A DNA stretch of 64,000 nucleotides, taken from Ornithinibacillus bavariensis. Its GTDB lineage: Bacteria; Bacillota; Bacilli; Bacillales; Amphibacillaceae. The stretch covers positions 372,001 through 436,000 of the forward strand of contig NZ_BORP01000001.1 of NCBI RefSeq assembly GCF_018333235.1, given 5' to 3'. The position numbers and the translations under genes were made by a program. Shown here piece by piece: positions 37,226-46,307 of the stretch; the first letter of the stretch is position 1; each line of letters begins with the position of its first letter. Under the pieces are notes generated by a model. That model had not been told where the DNA came from, made no database searches, and saw nothing but the letters and a program-made list of their open reading frames with translations.

Positions 37226-39058
37226 TTAACTACCAACAACTTCACGAAGCTGGCTTTTATATAGGTTGTAGTAATGTCCTTTCTTGTTCAGTAGTTCTTC
37301 ATGACTTCCTTTTTCTAAAATGTGCCCATGCTCTAGCATAATGATTTGGTCTGCTTCCTGTATGGTATTTAAGCGGTGGGCAATGATGAAGCTCGTTCTC
37401 CCTTTCATCAATTCCTTTAAAGCTTCCTGTATTTTTAGTTCGGTTATTGTATCAATATTGCTAGTAGCTTCATCTAATATTAATATAGAAGGCTCTGCAA
37501 CAAAGGCCCTTGCTATTGTTAATAATTGTTTTTGCCCCTGACTGATTCCACTACCGTCCTGGTCTAGAACGGTATCATAGCCTTCTGGTAATTGTTCAAT
37601 AAAATCATGTGCATTGGCTTTCTTAGCTGCATTTTCGACCTCTTCATCTGTCGCATCTAAACGGCCGTAACGAATATTTTCACGAATCGTAGCATGGAAG
37701 AGGAAGGAGTCCTGTAAAACGAAAGCCATATGAGACCGAAGACTAGAACGTTTAATATTCTTTAACTCAATTCCATCTAATGTAATTCTACCACTGTCAT
37801 AATTATAAAAACGGGAAATCAGATTAATCATGGTAGTTTTACCGGCTCCAGTATGGCCGACAAAGGCAACGGATTGACCAGGTACCGCCTCAAAGGTAAC
37901 ATTAGATAATGTAGCGTTCTCCTCATACCCAAATGACACATTTTCAAAGGAAAAATGCCCATTTGTATGTGTTAGCTCTATTGCTCCATCTTCATCTAGC
38001 TCTTCTTCCACCTCATCCATTACATGAAATACGCGCTCCGCACCAGCTACTGCAGAAAGAAGTAAATTAAATTGATTAGAAAGTTCGTTTAATGGTCGGG
38101 TGAACTGTCTCGCGTACTCGGTGAAGATAACAATTACCCCAACAGTTACCAATTCTGTATTTAATGCAAGAACTCCACCAACCAGCGCAATCATACCAAA
38201 GCTTAAAAAGTTAAGCATGTTCATTACCTTTGGAATAAAGCCAGATATCGTTAATGACCAGAACCCAGAATGATTTAGATCTTTATTCCTTTTCTCAAAT
38301 TCGTTAATAACACGCTCCTCTTGGGAATATGTTTTGATAACATGCTGTCCGGAAATGGTTTCTTCCACATAACCATTGAGCTCTCCAAGGCGCTTTTGCT
38401 GAAGTTTGTACAATGGACCAGTACGTCTAGTAATCCAACGGGTAGCAGCAAACATAACTGGAACAATGGACATGGTTACAATGGTTAGTAGTGGGCTTAA
38501 ATAGAGCATTACTGCGATAGTTCCAATAAGAGTAATGATACTAGAAAACACTTGGATAACAGATTGATTCAATGTATTATTGACGTTATCAATATCATTG
38601 GTTACACGGCTCATTAATTCACCGTGCTGTCTTTTATCAAAGTATGCGATTGGTAAACGGTGGAATTTACGGAATAAATCAGAACGCAAATCGTACACGG
38701 TATTTTGGGCAATTCCAATCATCCAAAAGCTTTGAAGAAAGACAGAAAGGGAGTGACATATATAGACGGTAATCAAACCAATCACTAATAAACCAAGTCC
38801 GGATACTTCCTTCGTAACAATAAAGCTATCAATTGCCTTACCAACCATAAATGGACCGAGTAAGCTCATAGCAGAGCTGATGAGTACCATTAAAATAACG
38901 AGCCATAATTTTGCTTTTTCTCTAGCTAAATAAGACCAAACTCGCTTTATGGTACCGACCGCATCATTCGCTCGTTTTTTAGTGACTTCTTCAGCTATCG
39001 AATTGATTGGTATTTTTTTATATTGAAAAGGATGTTTAAGCGCTTGTTTAATGGACAT
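37226..39058 (-). CDS. ABC exporter half, canonical ATPase subunit of a heterodimer
   Basis: 610-residue type IV exporter half: six-helix transmembrane domain, then an ATPase domain with Walker A GHTGAGKTT, Walker B ILILDEATSNID (catalytic Glu present) and a deviating signature ISQGQKQLL. A deviating signature here and a missing catalytic Glu in the partner together make the classical one-degenerate-site heterodimer (BmrCD/LmrCD type). The start is ATG 39058 behind AAAGGAG, overlapping the upstream gene by 11 bp. Substrate unknown, probably drugs or lipids. Confidence 0.94.
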   Translation of the reverse strand: MSIKQALKHPFQYKKIPINSIAEEVTKKRANDAVGTIKRVWSYLAREKAKLWLVILMVLISSAMSLLGPFMVGKAIDSFIVTKEVSGLGLLVIGLITVYICHSLSVFLQSFWMIGIAQNTVYDLRSDLFRKFHRLPIAYFDKRQHGELMSRVTNDIDNVNNTLNQSVIQVFSSIITLIGTIAVMLYLSPLLTIVTMSIVPVMFAATRWITRRTGPLYKLQQKRLGELNGYVEETISGQHVIKTYSQEERVINEFEKRNKDLNHSGFWSLTISGFIPKVMNMLNFLSFGMIALVGGVLALNTELVTVGVIVIFTEYARQFTRPLNELSNQFNLLLSAVAGAERVFHVMDEVEEELDEDGAIELTHTNGHFSFENVSFGYEENATLSNVTFEAVPGQSVAFVGHTGAGKTTMINLISRFYNYDSGRITLDGIELKNIKRSSLRSHMAFVLQDSFLFHATIRENIRYGRLDATDEEVENAAKKANAHDFIEQLPEGYDTVLDQDGSGISQGQKQLLTIARAFVAEPSILILDEATSNIDTITELKIQEALKELMKGRTSFIIAHRLNTIQEADQIIMLEHGHILEKGSHEELLNKKGHYYNLYKSQLREVVGS

Positions 39059-40778
39059 GTGGAAGCTCCTTTCCAAATTGGGATTCAACAATCCTCTGAT
39101 AAAATTCGGACTCATGCATTAATTCTTCATGTGTACCGATTGATAAAATATTTCCTTCATCTAATAACAAAATTCGATCTGCGTTCATGGCAGTAGAAAC
39201 CTTTTGTGTAATAATCAATAGAGTATTCAAGTCGTCCTGGATAGCATCAAGTAATCGGGCTTCGGTAGCTAAATCGAGTGCACTTGTACTGTCATCTAGC
39301 ATTAAGATTTTAGGTTTCCGAATTAATGCTCGAGCAATAGAAATTCGCTGCTTTTGACCACCAGATAAATTTACCCCTTTTTGACCAATTTGTGTTTCGT
39401 ACTGATTAGGTAATTCCATAATGGTATCATGTATTTGCGCATTTTTTGCTGCTTTTATTATTTCATCCTCTGTTGCATTGTCTTTTCCCCAAGAGATATT
39501 GTCTTTGATCGGACCACTAAATAAGAGTGGACTCTGTGGAACATAGCCAATACTCTTGCGTAATATATCCAATCGATAGGAAGTGATTGGTTTATCATCA
39601 ATAAGAATTTCACCGTCTAATACATCATATAGTCTTGGAATCAGTTGAAATAAGGATGACTTACCTGATCCAGTTGCACCAATAATTGCTAGCTTTTCCC
39701 CGGGATATACGGTAAAGCTTACGTTGAATAATACAGGTGAATCAGAAGTAGGGTACTGAAATGATACATCCCGAAAATCAATTTTTCCTTCTGTTACTAT
39801 CTGGTTCATGTCTGCATCGTTATGATCTAATAGATCAACCTCCTCTAACAGTACCTCGCTAATTCGTTCAGAAGATGCCTTCGTACGCGAAATCGCCATA
39901 ATAATGAATGAAAACATTGAAATTGCCATTGCTACACGCATCGCATAGTTCACAGTAGCTACCACATCTCCAACTTCTGTAGTACCAGCTAGGGACTGAT
40001 TATTCCCAATCCAGAGAATCACAATAATACTTAAGTTCATGACAAAAAGAAGAACAGGCATAGATGCCTCTATAAAGCGAAAAGTTCTTCTCGTAACATC
40101 ACGAAGATTTGTATTCGCATCCTGGAAGCGTTCTTCCTCAAAGTCGCGTCTGAAGAAAGCTTTGATTAACCGCATTCCTGCAAGGTTCTCCTGCATTACT
40201 TGATTCACATTGTCGATGCTTTTTTGCACATGGTTAAACATTTTAGAGGCAAACTTTAATACCCATAATAGGAATCCTATTAAAAGTGGAACGGTTATTA
40301 GGAAAATAATCGCTAATCTTGGATTGACGACAAATGCCATAATCACGCCACCTATTGCTAGTAATGGTGCCTTGGCCATGATTCGCAGCCCCATGAAAAT
40401 AGTGTTCTGAACCTGGCGTACATCATTGGTGAAGAGTGTCATAAGATGGGATGTTGGATAGTGATTCAAATTTGCAAAGGAAAATTCCTGGATTTTTCGG
40501 AACAGCCTTTCCCGAATATCATGTGCAAACCCCCAGCTTACGTGGGATGAAAAAAAGGAATTAGTCAATCCAGAAATAAATGAGAAAAGTGCAAGCCCAA
40601 TCATAATACTTCCCCACATAACGATGTTACCTAAATCTTTATTTAGTACGCCATCATCAATCATTTTGCCAAGAAAGAAAGGAAGTAGTAGTTCCACGGC
40701 AAGTTCAATAAGCATCAGACTGAATGCGACAATTGCACCAATTTTATATGGCTTTAAAAAAGAAAAGACCGTTTTCAC
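39048..40778 (-). CDS. ABC exporter half, degenerate-site subunit of the heterodimer
   Basis: 576 residues, six membrane helices followed by an ATPase domain with Walker A GATGSGKSS, canonical LSGGQKQR signature and Walker B ILMLDDSTSALD. The residue after Walker B is Asp instead of the catalytic Glu, so this subunit forms the non-hydrolysing site with its partner. Translationally coupled to the next gene by an 11-bp overlap. Confidence 0.94.
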   Translation of the reverse strand: MKTVFSFLKPYKIGAIVAFSLMLIELAVELLLPFFLGKMIDDGVLNKDLGNIVMWGSIMIGLALFSFISGLTNSFFSSHVSWGFAHDIRERLFRKIQEFSFANLNHYPTSHLMTLFTNDVRQVQNTIFMGLRIMAKAPLLAIGGVIMAFVVNPRLAIIFLITVPLLIGFLLWVLKFASKMFNHVQKSIDNVNQVMQENLAGMRLIKAFFRRDFEEERFQDANTNLRDVTRRTFRFIEASMPVLLFVMNLSIIVILWIGNNQSLAGTTEVGDVVATVNYAMRVAMAISMFSFIIMAISRTKASSERISEVLLEEVDLLDHNDADMNQIVTEGKIDFRDVSFQYPTSDSPVLFNVSFTVYPGEKLAIIGATGSGKSSLFQLIPRLYDVLDGEILIDDKPITSYRLDILRKSIGYVPQSPLLFSGPIKDNISWGKDNATEDEIIKAAKNAQIHDTIMELPNQYETQIGQKGVNLSGGQKQRISIARALIRKPKILMLDDSTSALDLATEARLLDAIQDDLNTLLIITQKVSTAMNADRILLLDEGNILSIGTHEELMHESEFYQRIVESQFGKELPHVH

Positions 40779-40994
40779 AAAAGTAAACCCCCGTTGTCGA
40801 AATAATGAAACTTTTTATCGTAATATATTAGATGATTATAATTATATCGGATAAATCGGTATTGTTCCAAGGATATATTTCGAGTGTCGAATAAAATGGG
40901 AGGTTTATAGCTTAGAGAAAAAAATATAAAGGTAAATATATTTATAATGTCGAATTTAAATATGATTGAAGTAATTCGAAGAGGGGGATAGTGA

Positions 40995-41363
40995 ATGACT
41001 TTTAGACAAGCTCTAACGTTTCATTTGAATTCGGTGATGAAGAAAAACATAACGGATTTTGATTCTACCATTCATCCAGTTTCAATTTCATTAGTTTTGG
41101 GTAATGGGAAGCTAATCCAAAGTAGAGAGGAATTCATCCGTTTCCATGAGGATTGGTTTGCTGATAATGATTGGTGCATTGAGTTTGAAGTGATAAATAC
41201 TAGAGAAACAGAACAAATGGCATCCGCACTACTTTATGTACATTATGATGATTTTGATGAGAAAGGAAATCCATATCAATTGAATTATTATCTACATCTT
41301 CTTTTTGAAAATGTGAATGGGAAGTGGCTATTGGTATTTGATCAAAATACGAATATTAGGTAA
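40995..41363 (+). CDS. SnoaL-like/DUF4440 protein
   Basis: 122-residue NTF2-fold protein, cytoplasmic, without signal peptide. An alpha + beta layout with the cone-fold strands EQMASALLYVHYDDFD and YQLNYYLHLLFENVNGKWLLVFDQN is visible. Members are enzymes or binding proteins of many kinds, so no function is assigned. AGGGGG ribosome binding site. A GGTGGAGGG hairpin (41385-41409) without a T-run follows. Confidence 0.8.
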   Translation: MTFRQALTFHLNSVMKKNITDFDSTIHPVSISLVLGNGKLIQSREEFIRFHEDWFADNDWCIEFEVINTRETEQMASALLYVHYDDFDEKGNPYQLNYYLHLLFENVNGKWLLVFDQNTNIR

Positions 41364-41444
41364 GTATATAATAATGTTACCCTACCCTCTACCTGGATAA
41401 GGTGGAGGGCAGCTCATGTTCGATACGATGTATCTTTATATAGA

Positions 41445-41473
41445 TTGACAGGTTTTCATCCTTTCCATATAAT
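41445..41473 (+). promoter_or_regulatory. Consensus sigma-A promoter of tRNA-Val
   Basis: TTGACA (41445-41450), 17 bp, TATAAT (41468-41473): both hexamers and the spacing are perfect, as expected for a stable RNA gene. Confidence 0.9.
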
Positions 41474-41501
41474 AATAGATACTAGACAAGTATAATAACA
41501 T

Positions 41502-41574
41502 GATTCCGTAGCTCAGCAGGGAGAGCGCCACCTTGACAGGGTGGAGGTCGTTGGTTCGAGCCCAATCGGAATCA
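41502..41574 (+). tRNA. tRNA-Val(GAC)
   Basis: Acceptor GATTCCG (41502-41508) pairs with CGGAATC (41567-41573), with discriminator A at 41574. The anticodon stem CCACC/GGTGG holds loop TTGACAG with anticodon GAC at 41535-41537, and GGTTCGAGC is the T-arm. No CCA is encoded. A single-gene unit with its own promoter and terminator. Confidence 0.96.
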
Positions 41575-41594
41575 TCAGCATTAAACATTGATAT

Positions 41595-41637
41595 AAAGCG
41601 ATTCCTGAGAAGTAAAGGAATCGCTTTACTATTTTAT
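41595..41637 (+). terminator. Terminator after tRNA-Val
   Basis: AAAGCGATTCCT (41595-41606) and AGGAATCGCTTT (41616-41627), followed by ACTATTTT. Confidence 0.8.
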
Positions 41638-41980
41638 AATCCTCATTTTGCCGACAGAGTATTTCTCCTTTCAACTGTATTTATTAGATTGGGATCAATT
41701 AAATGCACTTGTCCATTTTAACAATCCCTTTCTCATAAAATATTATGTTTTAATACCATTCTAAACTAATGAAAGTAAAGTTGAATGAATTCTACATGAA
41801 ATAGATTCATAATATCTTTTCCTGTTACGTTAAACTGCTTGTCTACATAAAAGTAGGTATGCAAAAAGGATAACCCAGACCTTATAATTATCATGAAGAA
41901 AAAGAGCAAGAAATGAGAGAGCTTTTGGGGAGCGGGATTTGAAGTACTGATTTTTACAGCATGAGGCACAATCCTTATAA

Positions 41981-42316
41981 TTATTTACGAATAACAACAT
42001 CAGTACCAATTGGGACTCTAGATGCTAAATCCAAAACATCTCGGTTATACATTCTAATACATCCATGTGAAACATTCTTACCAATTGAAGATGGGTTATT
42101 TGTCCCATGTATACCGTAATGAGGTTTTGACAGGCCCATCCAAAATACACCATATGGTCCACCTGGATTAGGTTGTTTATTAATTATTTTATAAGATCCA
42201 AAAGGAGTGGGCGACACTATTTTTCCAACAGCAATAGGATAGGTTTTTATAAGGGTGCTTCCATCAAAAAGCTTTAATTGATGTTTTGACATCGAAACAT
42301 TAATCCATTTCACCAT
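41981..42316 (-). CDS. L,D-transpeptidase (YkuD domain), no signal peptide
   Basis: A compact 111-residue YkuD domain. Active-site motif [10 protein letters not shown] then [12 protein letters not shown] with the catalytic Cys; strand ITYPIAVGK-type start and TPFGSYKI are present. There is no LysM domain, signal peptide or membrane helix, unlike the secreted B. subtilis YkuD. It would have to act inside the sporangium (for example on spore cortex or coat) or be exported unconventionally. ATG 42316 is preferred (GGAG nine bases upstream). Confidence 0.92.
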   Translation of the reverse strand: MVKWINVSMSKHQLKLFDGSTLIKTYPIAVGKIVSPTPFGSYKIINKQPNPGGPYGVFWMGLSKPHYGIHGTNNPSSIGKNVSHGCIRMYNRDVLDLASRVPIGTDVVIRK

Positions 42317-42385
42317 GATAATCAACTCCAATTTTAATAATATTGTATGAGGGAAGTATCTATTTTGTTAATCAATAGGAAATGA

Positions 42386-42535
42386 ATAACTATTGCTGCG
42401 ATTGATGCAATAATAATAGCTATCATATGTAATCATTGTTCTTATTCCTGTGATCATACAGCACCTAAAATTGTTAGACTAAAACTAATTAGTAAAGATG
42501 TGATGAAGCAGATAAATAATGATGAAAGCATTTAA
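42386..42535 (+). pseudogene. Open frame without a usual start codon, possible gene remnant
   Basis: An uninterrupted frame of about 49 codons ends in TAA 42533. It encodes a hydrophobic run then a cysteine-rich stretch (CNHCSYSCDH) and a basic end. No ATG, GTG or TTG start lies upstream of the cysteines. A strong terminator sits 22 bases downstream, so the region is probably transcribed. Could be a decayed gene or a small RNA. Confidence 0.3.
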
Positions 42536-42556
42536 GGTTTTAATCAGATAAAACAC

Positions 42557-42597
42557 AACAGCACTTTCCTTTTTTGGGAGAGTGCTGTTTTTTATTT
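42557..42597 (+). terminator. Strong terminator with no clear gene upstream
   Basis: AACAGCACT...AGTGCTGTT stem (42557-42565 and 42581-42589) with inner pairs and a long T-run. Confidence 0.85.
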
Positions 42598-42616
42598 TCT
42601 GATAATATTAATATTA

Positions 42617-42833
42617 TTAGTCTACTATCCATTTAGCGGTAAGGTCAGTGGCAAATCCACTATTTGAAATATAATAGTGGATTTCTTTAATAGCTATGTC
42701 TCTATTATACATATATGAATAATATCCATTTTCCTAAATTTGTCTTCACGGTATTAATATTTAAAGAGTAAACTGAATCACCAGAAATATCGTTTAAAGG
42801 GTAGGTTTCAGAAGTTGCCCAATCATCAAGCTC
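42617..42833 (-). pseudogene. Frameshifted C-terminal remnant of an unknown protein
   Basis: On the minus strand a 42-codon frame (ELDDWATSETYPLNDI...VYSLNINTVKTNLGKW) ends at a stop. A second frame picks up seamlessly (YSYMYNRDIAIKEIHYYI...TDLTAKWIVD) and ends at 42617. The two halves read as one protein interrupted by a single frameshift. No start codon remains. The family is not recognised. Confidence 0.55.
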
Positions 42834-42847
42834 TCAGTCATTCTTCC

Positions 42848-42904
42848 TTGCCATAGTTATAACATTTTGCTACTATGTACCTTACGACCGTTCGTTAGTA
42901 AGGG
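42848..42904 (+). promoter_or_regulatory. Promoter and operator-like repeat of the TetR-MFS operon
   Basis: TTGCCA (42848-42853), 17 bp, TACTAT (42871-42876), then CTTAC (42881-42885)...GTAAG (42898-42902) around GACCGTTCGTTA. ACCGTTCGTTAG-type sequences are common operators of TetR repressors, so autoregulation is likely. Confidence 0.6.
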
Positions 42905-42912
42905 GTATATTA

Positions 42913-43494
42913 ATGAAGAGTGATCAAATAAAAACAGTCGCTTTAAAATACTTTACGATACATGGATATGAAGGTGCGTCTTTATCCCAGATTGCAGAAG
43001 AGGTTGGCATGAAGAAACAATCGATTTATGCACATTTTAAAGGGAAGGACGATTTATTTTTACAAGTATTACATGATGCAAAGGAAAATGAATTATCTGC
43101 TACACGACAATATTTTAATTCACTTAATTCGTATAATCCTAAAGAAGATTTATATGGATTTCTAAGGTTTGTCATTAATCTATTTCAAAAAAGTGAGCAG
43201 TTAAAGTTTTGGCTAAGAATGTCTTTTTTTCCTCCGGCTCATCTTGCAAAGGAAATAGAGGCAGAAGCTGTTGATATTGATGAGGTAGTACACGAGCTTC
43301 TTGAGAATAAATTCCAGACCTGGCTTGATGCATCCTTACTTGTAGGATTTTCGGCAAGAACACTGACGCTTGCCTTTTTAGGAGTAGTGGATTCCATCTA
43401 TCTGGAACTAGTATACGGAAATGATGAAAAAAGACTAGAAGAAAAACTAGAGGCATCATGGAAAATTTATTGGAAAGGTATCTCACAGCGTTGA
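42913..43494 (+). CDS. TetR-family repressor of the adjacent MFS transporter
   Basis: 193 residues. The N-terminal helix-turn-helix is KYFTIHGYEGASLSQIAEEVG...SIYAHFKGKDDLF, followed by a variable ligand-binding helical domain. ATG 42913 is preceded by AAGGGG. The operator-like repeat lies between promoter and start. 24 bp upstream of the transporter, so one operon and probably substrate-inducible efflux. Confidence 0.92.
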   Translation: MKSDQIKTVALKYFTIHGYEGASLSQIAEEVGMKKQSIYAHFKGKDDLFLQVLHDAKENELSATRQYFNSLNSYNPKEDLYGFLRFVINLFQKSEQLKFWLRMSFFPPAHLAKEIEAEAVDIDEVVHELLENKFQTWLDASLLVGFSARTLTLAFLGVVDSIYLELVYGNDEKRLEEKLEASWKIYWKGISQR

Positions 43495-43518
43495 ATTAGC
43501 AAAAGAGAGGAAAATTAT

Positions 43519-44733
43519 ATGCAAAAACCTATAAAAGAACAAAAAATGATTATCATTATATTACTTAGCAATATATTTATCCCATTTCTTGGTATCGGAC
43601 TTATTATTCCGGTAATGCCTTCATTTATAAATATCATGGACTTATCAGGACAAACAATGGGTTATCTTGTGGCGGTTTTTGCTGTTACACAATTACTTGT
43701 TTCACCAATTGCTGGACGTTTTGTTGATCAATTTGGTAGAAAGAAAATGATCATTATCGGGCTATTCCTTTTTGGAGTATCGGAGCTCATCTTTGGGTTA
43801 GGAACACATGTGTCAGTGCTTTATGTTTCACGAATGCTAGGAGGGGTTTGCGCAGCCTTAATTATGCCAGGAGTAACTGCTTATATAGCTGATGTTACTT
43901 CCATTAAGGAACGTTCTAAAGCCATGGGATATATGTCTGCAGCCATTAGCACTGGTTTTATAATTGGACCAGGGATTGGAGGATTTATAGCGGAGTACGG
44001 TATCCGAATGCCGTTTTACTTTGCAGCAGCGATCGCTTTTCTAGCTTGTATTATTTCGATATTTATCCTAAAGGAGCCACTTACAAAGGAACAGCTTGCT
44101 GAAATCTCTGCGAATTCAAAACGAAGCAATATTTTAAGAGATTTTAAAAAGTCCCTTCATCCATCATACTTTATCGCATTTGTTATTGTTTTTGTTCTTG
44201 CTTTTGGATTGTCAGCATATGAAACAGTATTTAGTCTGTTTTCTGATCATAAATTCGGTTTCACTCCAAAAGACATTGCTGTGATTATTACAATTAGCTC
44301 CATCTTTGGAGTACTTGTACAACTTTTCCTGTTTGGAAAAATGGTAGATACACTCGGTGAAAAGAAATTGATCCAAATTTGCTTAGTAGTCGGAACAATT
44401 TTAGCAGTTGCTTCGGCAGTAGTATCAAGCTTCTTAATGGTACTAATCGTTGCATCGATCATCTTCTTAGCATTTGATTTATTACGACCTGCTTTAACCA
44501 CTTATTTATCAAGGGCAGCAGGTAAAGAACAGGGATTTGTTGCAGGTATGAACTCAACCTATACGAGCTTAGGTAATATCGTGGGTCCAGCCCTGGGTGG
44601 CATGCTATTTGATGTGAACATTCACTATCCATATTTGTTTGCCGCAGTTATTATGTTTTTAGGCTTTGGATTAACATTTATTTGGAAAGTATCATTAGCT
44701 GAAGTGGATGCAGACACAATTAAGATAGGCTGA
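43519..44733 (+). CDS. MFS drug:H+ antiporter
   Basis: 404 residues, about twelve hydrophobic helices. MFS motif A GRFVDQFGRKKMI is near residue 65, and the antiporter motif C GPGIGGFIAEYG near residue 155. Resembles the tetracycline/Bmr-type multidrug group. Co-transcribed with the TetR repressor. The transcript ends at a 20-bp stem at 44773. Confidence 0.93.
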   Translation: MQKPIKEQKMIIIILLSNIFIPFLGIGLIIPVMPSFINIMDLSGQTMGYLVAVFAVTQLLVSPIAGRFVDQFGRKKMIIIGLFLFGVSELIFGLGTHVSVLYVSRMLGGVCAALIMPGVTAYIADVTSIKERSKAMGYMSAAISTGFIIGPGIGGFIAEYGIRMPFYFAAAIAFLACIISIFILKEPLTKEQLAEISANSKRSNILRDFKKSLHPSYFIAFVIVFVLAFGLSAYETVFSLFSDHKFGFTPKDIAVIITISSIFGVLVQLFLFGKMVDTLGEKKLIQICLVVGTILAVASAVVSSFLMVLIVASIIFLAFDLLRPALTTYLSRAAGKEQGFVAGMNSTYTSLGNIVGPALGGMLFDVNIHYPYLFAAVIMFLGFGLTFIWKVSLAEVDADTIKIG

Positions 44734-44772
44734 ACTATTATTTTTGACGTGTGAAAAATTGTTAATCCATCC

Positions 44773-44826
44773 TATACTGCCCCCAATTGTTAATTTAGTT
44801 TATCAATAACAATTGGGGGCAGTATA
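44773..44826. terminator. Bidirectional terminator, 20-bp perfect stem
   Basis: The left arm 44773-44792 (TATACTGCCCCCAATTGTTA) is the exact inverse of 44807-44826. It separates the MFS gene from the convergent alpha/beta hydrolase. Confidence 0.9.
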
Positions 44827-44862
44827 TCTTATTAAAGTAATCAGCATATTAACTAAACTAAA

Positions 44863-45690
44863 TTAGTTAAAAAAATCCTCTACTAAACGATTAATTTCAT
44901 TAGGCTTCTCCATAAAGGTCCAATGGCCACAATTATGTACCTCATGTAGTTCAGCATGGGATAGGAAGTTTGTTAGTAGTTTTTTTATTTTCCTTGGTGG
45001 AAGGATATCGTGGCTTCCTTGCGCGATAAGTATCGGTATTTCTTTAAGTTTATCTAGTTCTGTCGTAAGATCGTAATTATTGCTAATATCCTCACCAATG
45101 AAATGGTTAACCGTCTGGTTCATCATGGTCTGTGCTTTATTTTCAATGGAACTTTTTGCAAATACATAATATGGATCTAAAATTTGTAAAACATCCTCAA
45201 CCGAAGCAGTTCCTTTGTTCATTTTTCTTTCTACATGGACTAGTTTAACTTTGTCTTTTATGGAGATTTTTTTCAATAATTCTCTTTCAAAGGATTTAAG
45301 TCCAGCAGCATTTATTCCGATAGTAGCAGTAAGAAAAAGCTTCTTCACCTTTTCTGGATAGGTAGTTGCATAAAGCAATGCTAAAATACTTCCCCAAGAT
45401 TCTCCAAATAGGTTCATTTTTTTTAGATTTAGTTCCTTGCGTAATTCTTCTAATGTTTCCACTTCTTCACGCATCGTATATTGATTGTTGGGGTCTCTTT
45501 CAGATCTACCACACCCCCTCTGATCATATAAAACTAGCCTAAATTTTTTGGATAAGGGCAATATATACGGTAGGAAAAAACGATGCTCACTACCTGGTCC
45601 TCCATGTAGGAAGACTATAGCTTCTCCTTCTCCAATCATCTGAACAAAGATTTTTTGTCCATTTATCCTTTTATATTGAGCTGTAGACAT
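44863..45690 (-). CDS. Alpha/beta hydrolase, proline iminopeptidase-like
   Basis: 275 residues. Oxyanion motif FLHGGPGSEHRF near residue 34, nucleophile motif GESWGSILAL (Ser near residue 95) and a C-terminal NCGHWTFMEKP catalytic His. HGGPG and GxSWGS are the marks of peptidase family S33 (prolyl iminopeptidases), but esterases also share them. Start ATG 45690, GGAGAGG upstream. Stands alone. Confidence 0.9.
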   Translation of the reverse strand: MSTAQYKRINGQKIFVQMIGEGEAIVFLHGGPGSEHRFFLPYILPLSKKFRLVLYDQRGCGRSERDPNNQYTMREEVETLEELRKELNLKKMNLFGESWGSILALLYATTYPEKVKKLFLTATIGINAAGLKSFERELLKKISIKDKVKLVHVERKMNKGTASVEDVLQILDPYYVFAKSSIENKAQTMMNQTVNHFIGEDISNNYDLTTELDKLKEIPILIAQGSHDILPPRKIKKLLTNFLSHAELHEVHNCGHWTFMEKPNEINRLVEDFFN

Positions 45691-45961
45691 AGCAACCTCT
45701 CCAATATTGATCATATTACAATATGTTTATTAACAGTCCTACTACTATATGTAAGCAAAAACAATCGAAAAAATGCTTACCTAATACAAAAACCTTCCAT
45801 ACCTCTTCAACAAGAGAATATTTCTAAAAATCTACACAGGTGAAAATGTCCACGTGCTATCCTTTTTTCGAGTGATTCTTTTTGAACTGGTGTTGTAGTA
45901 ATTCTTTTCTTTCAATCTGGTTTATTTGTACTGATATTCAATTAATAGGGATTGGTTAAAT

Positions 45962-46201
45962 ATGCTCCGGAAAAACCCTATAATTGCAAGGGAAAATAAA
46001 AGGGGGAGGAGAAAGTCAGAAACAATAGAAGAGTGGCTAATTCGGTTGGGGAAAAAGATGGATACTGAGGGTTATCAGAAAGTACGCTATAGTATTTTAT
46101 ACGTAACCTACAAAGAGATTATGGATCTGAAAAAGAGTCTTAAGGTAATGGAGGAGAATTCTTCCCGTATAAAACGATTATCTGAGAACAATAATAAATG
46201 A
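45962..46201 (+). CDS. Hypothetical basic helical protein (79 aa)
   Basis: Short basic protein, N-terminus Arg/Lys-rich (ARENKRGRRKSETIEEWLIRLGKKM), C-terminus a charged helix (YKEIMDLKKSLKVMEENSSRIKRL) with heptad-like hydrophobics. No motif recognised. Only a weak ribosome binding site (ATAGGG) is present. Could be a small DNA- or membrane-surface-binding protein; function unknown. Confidence 0.45.
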   Translation: MLRKNPIIARENKRGRRKSETIEEWLIRLGKKMDTEGYQKVRYSILYVTYKEIMDLKKSLKVMEENSSRIKRLSENNNK

Positions 46202-46307
46202 ATCTATTAAATCGAAGAGAACCTCAGCTTGATGATATTTTTAAACCGCACCCCATTTATAATACACAGTATGTTCGTTAAGGATGCGGTTCATTTCGGG
46301 TTCTTAT

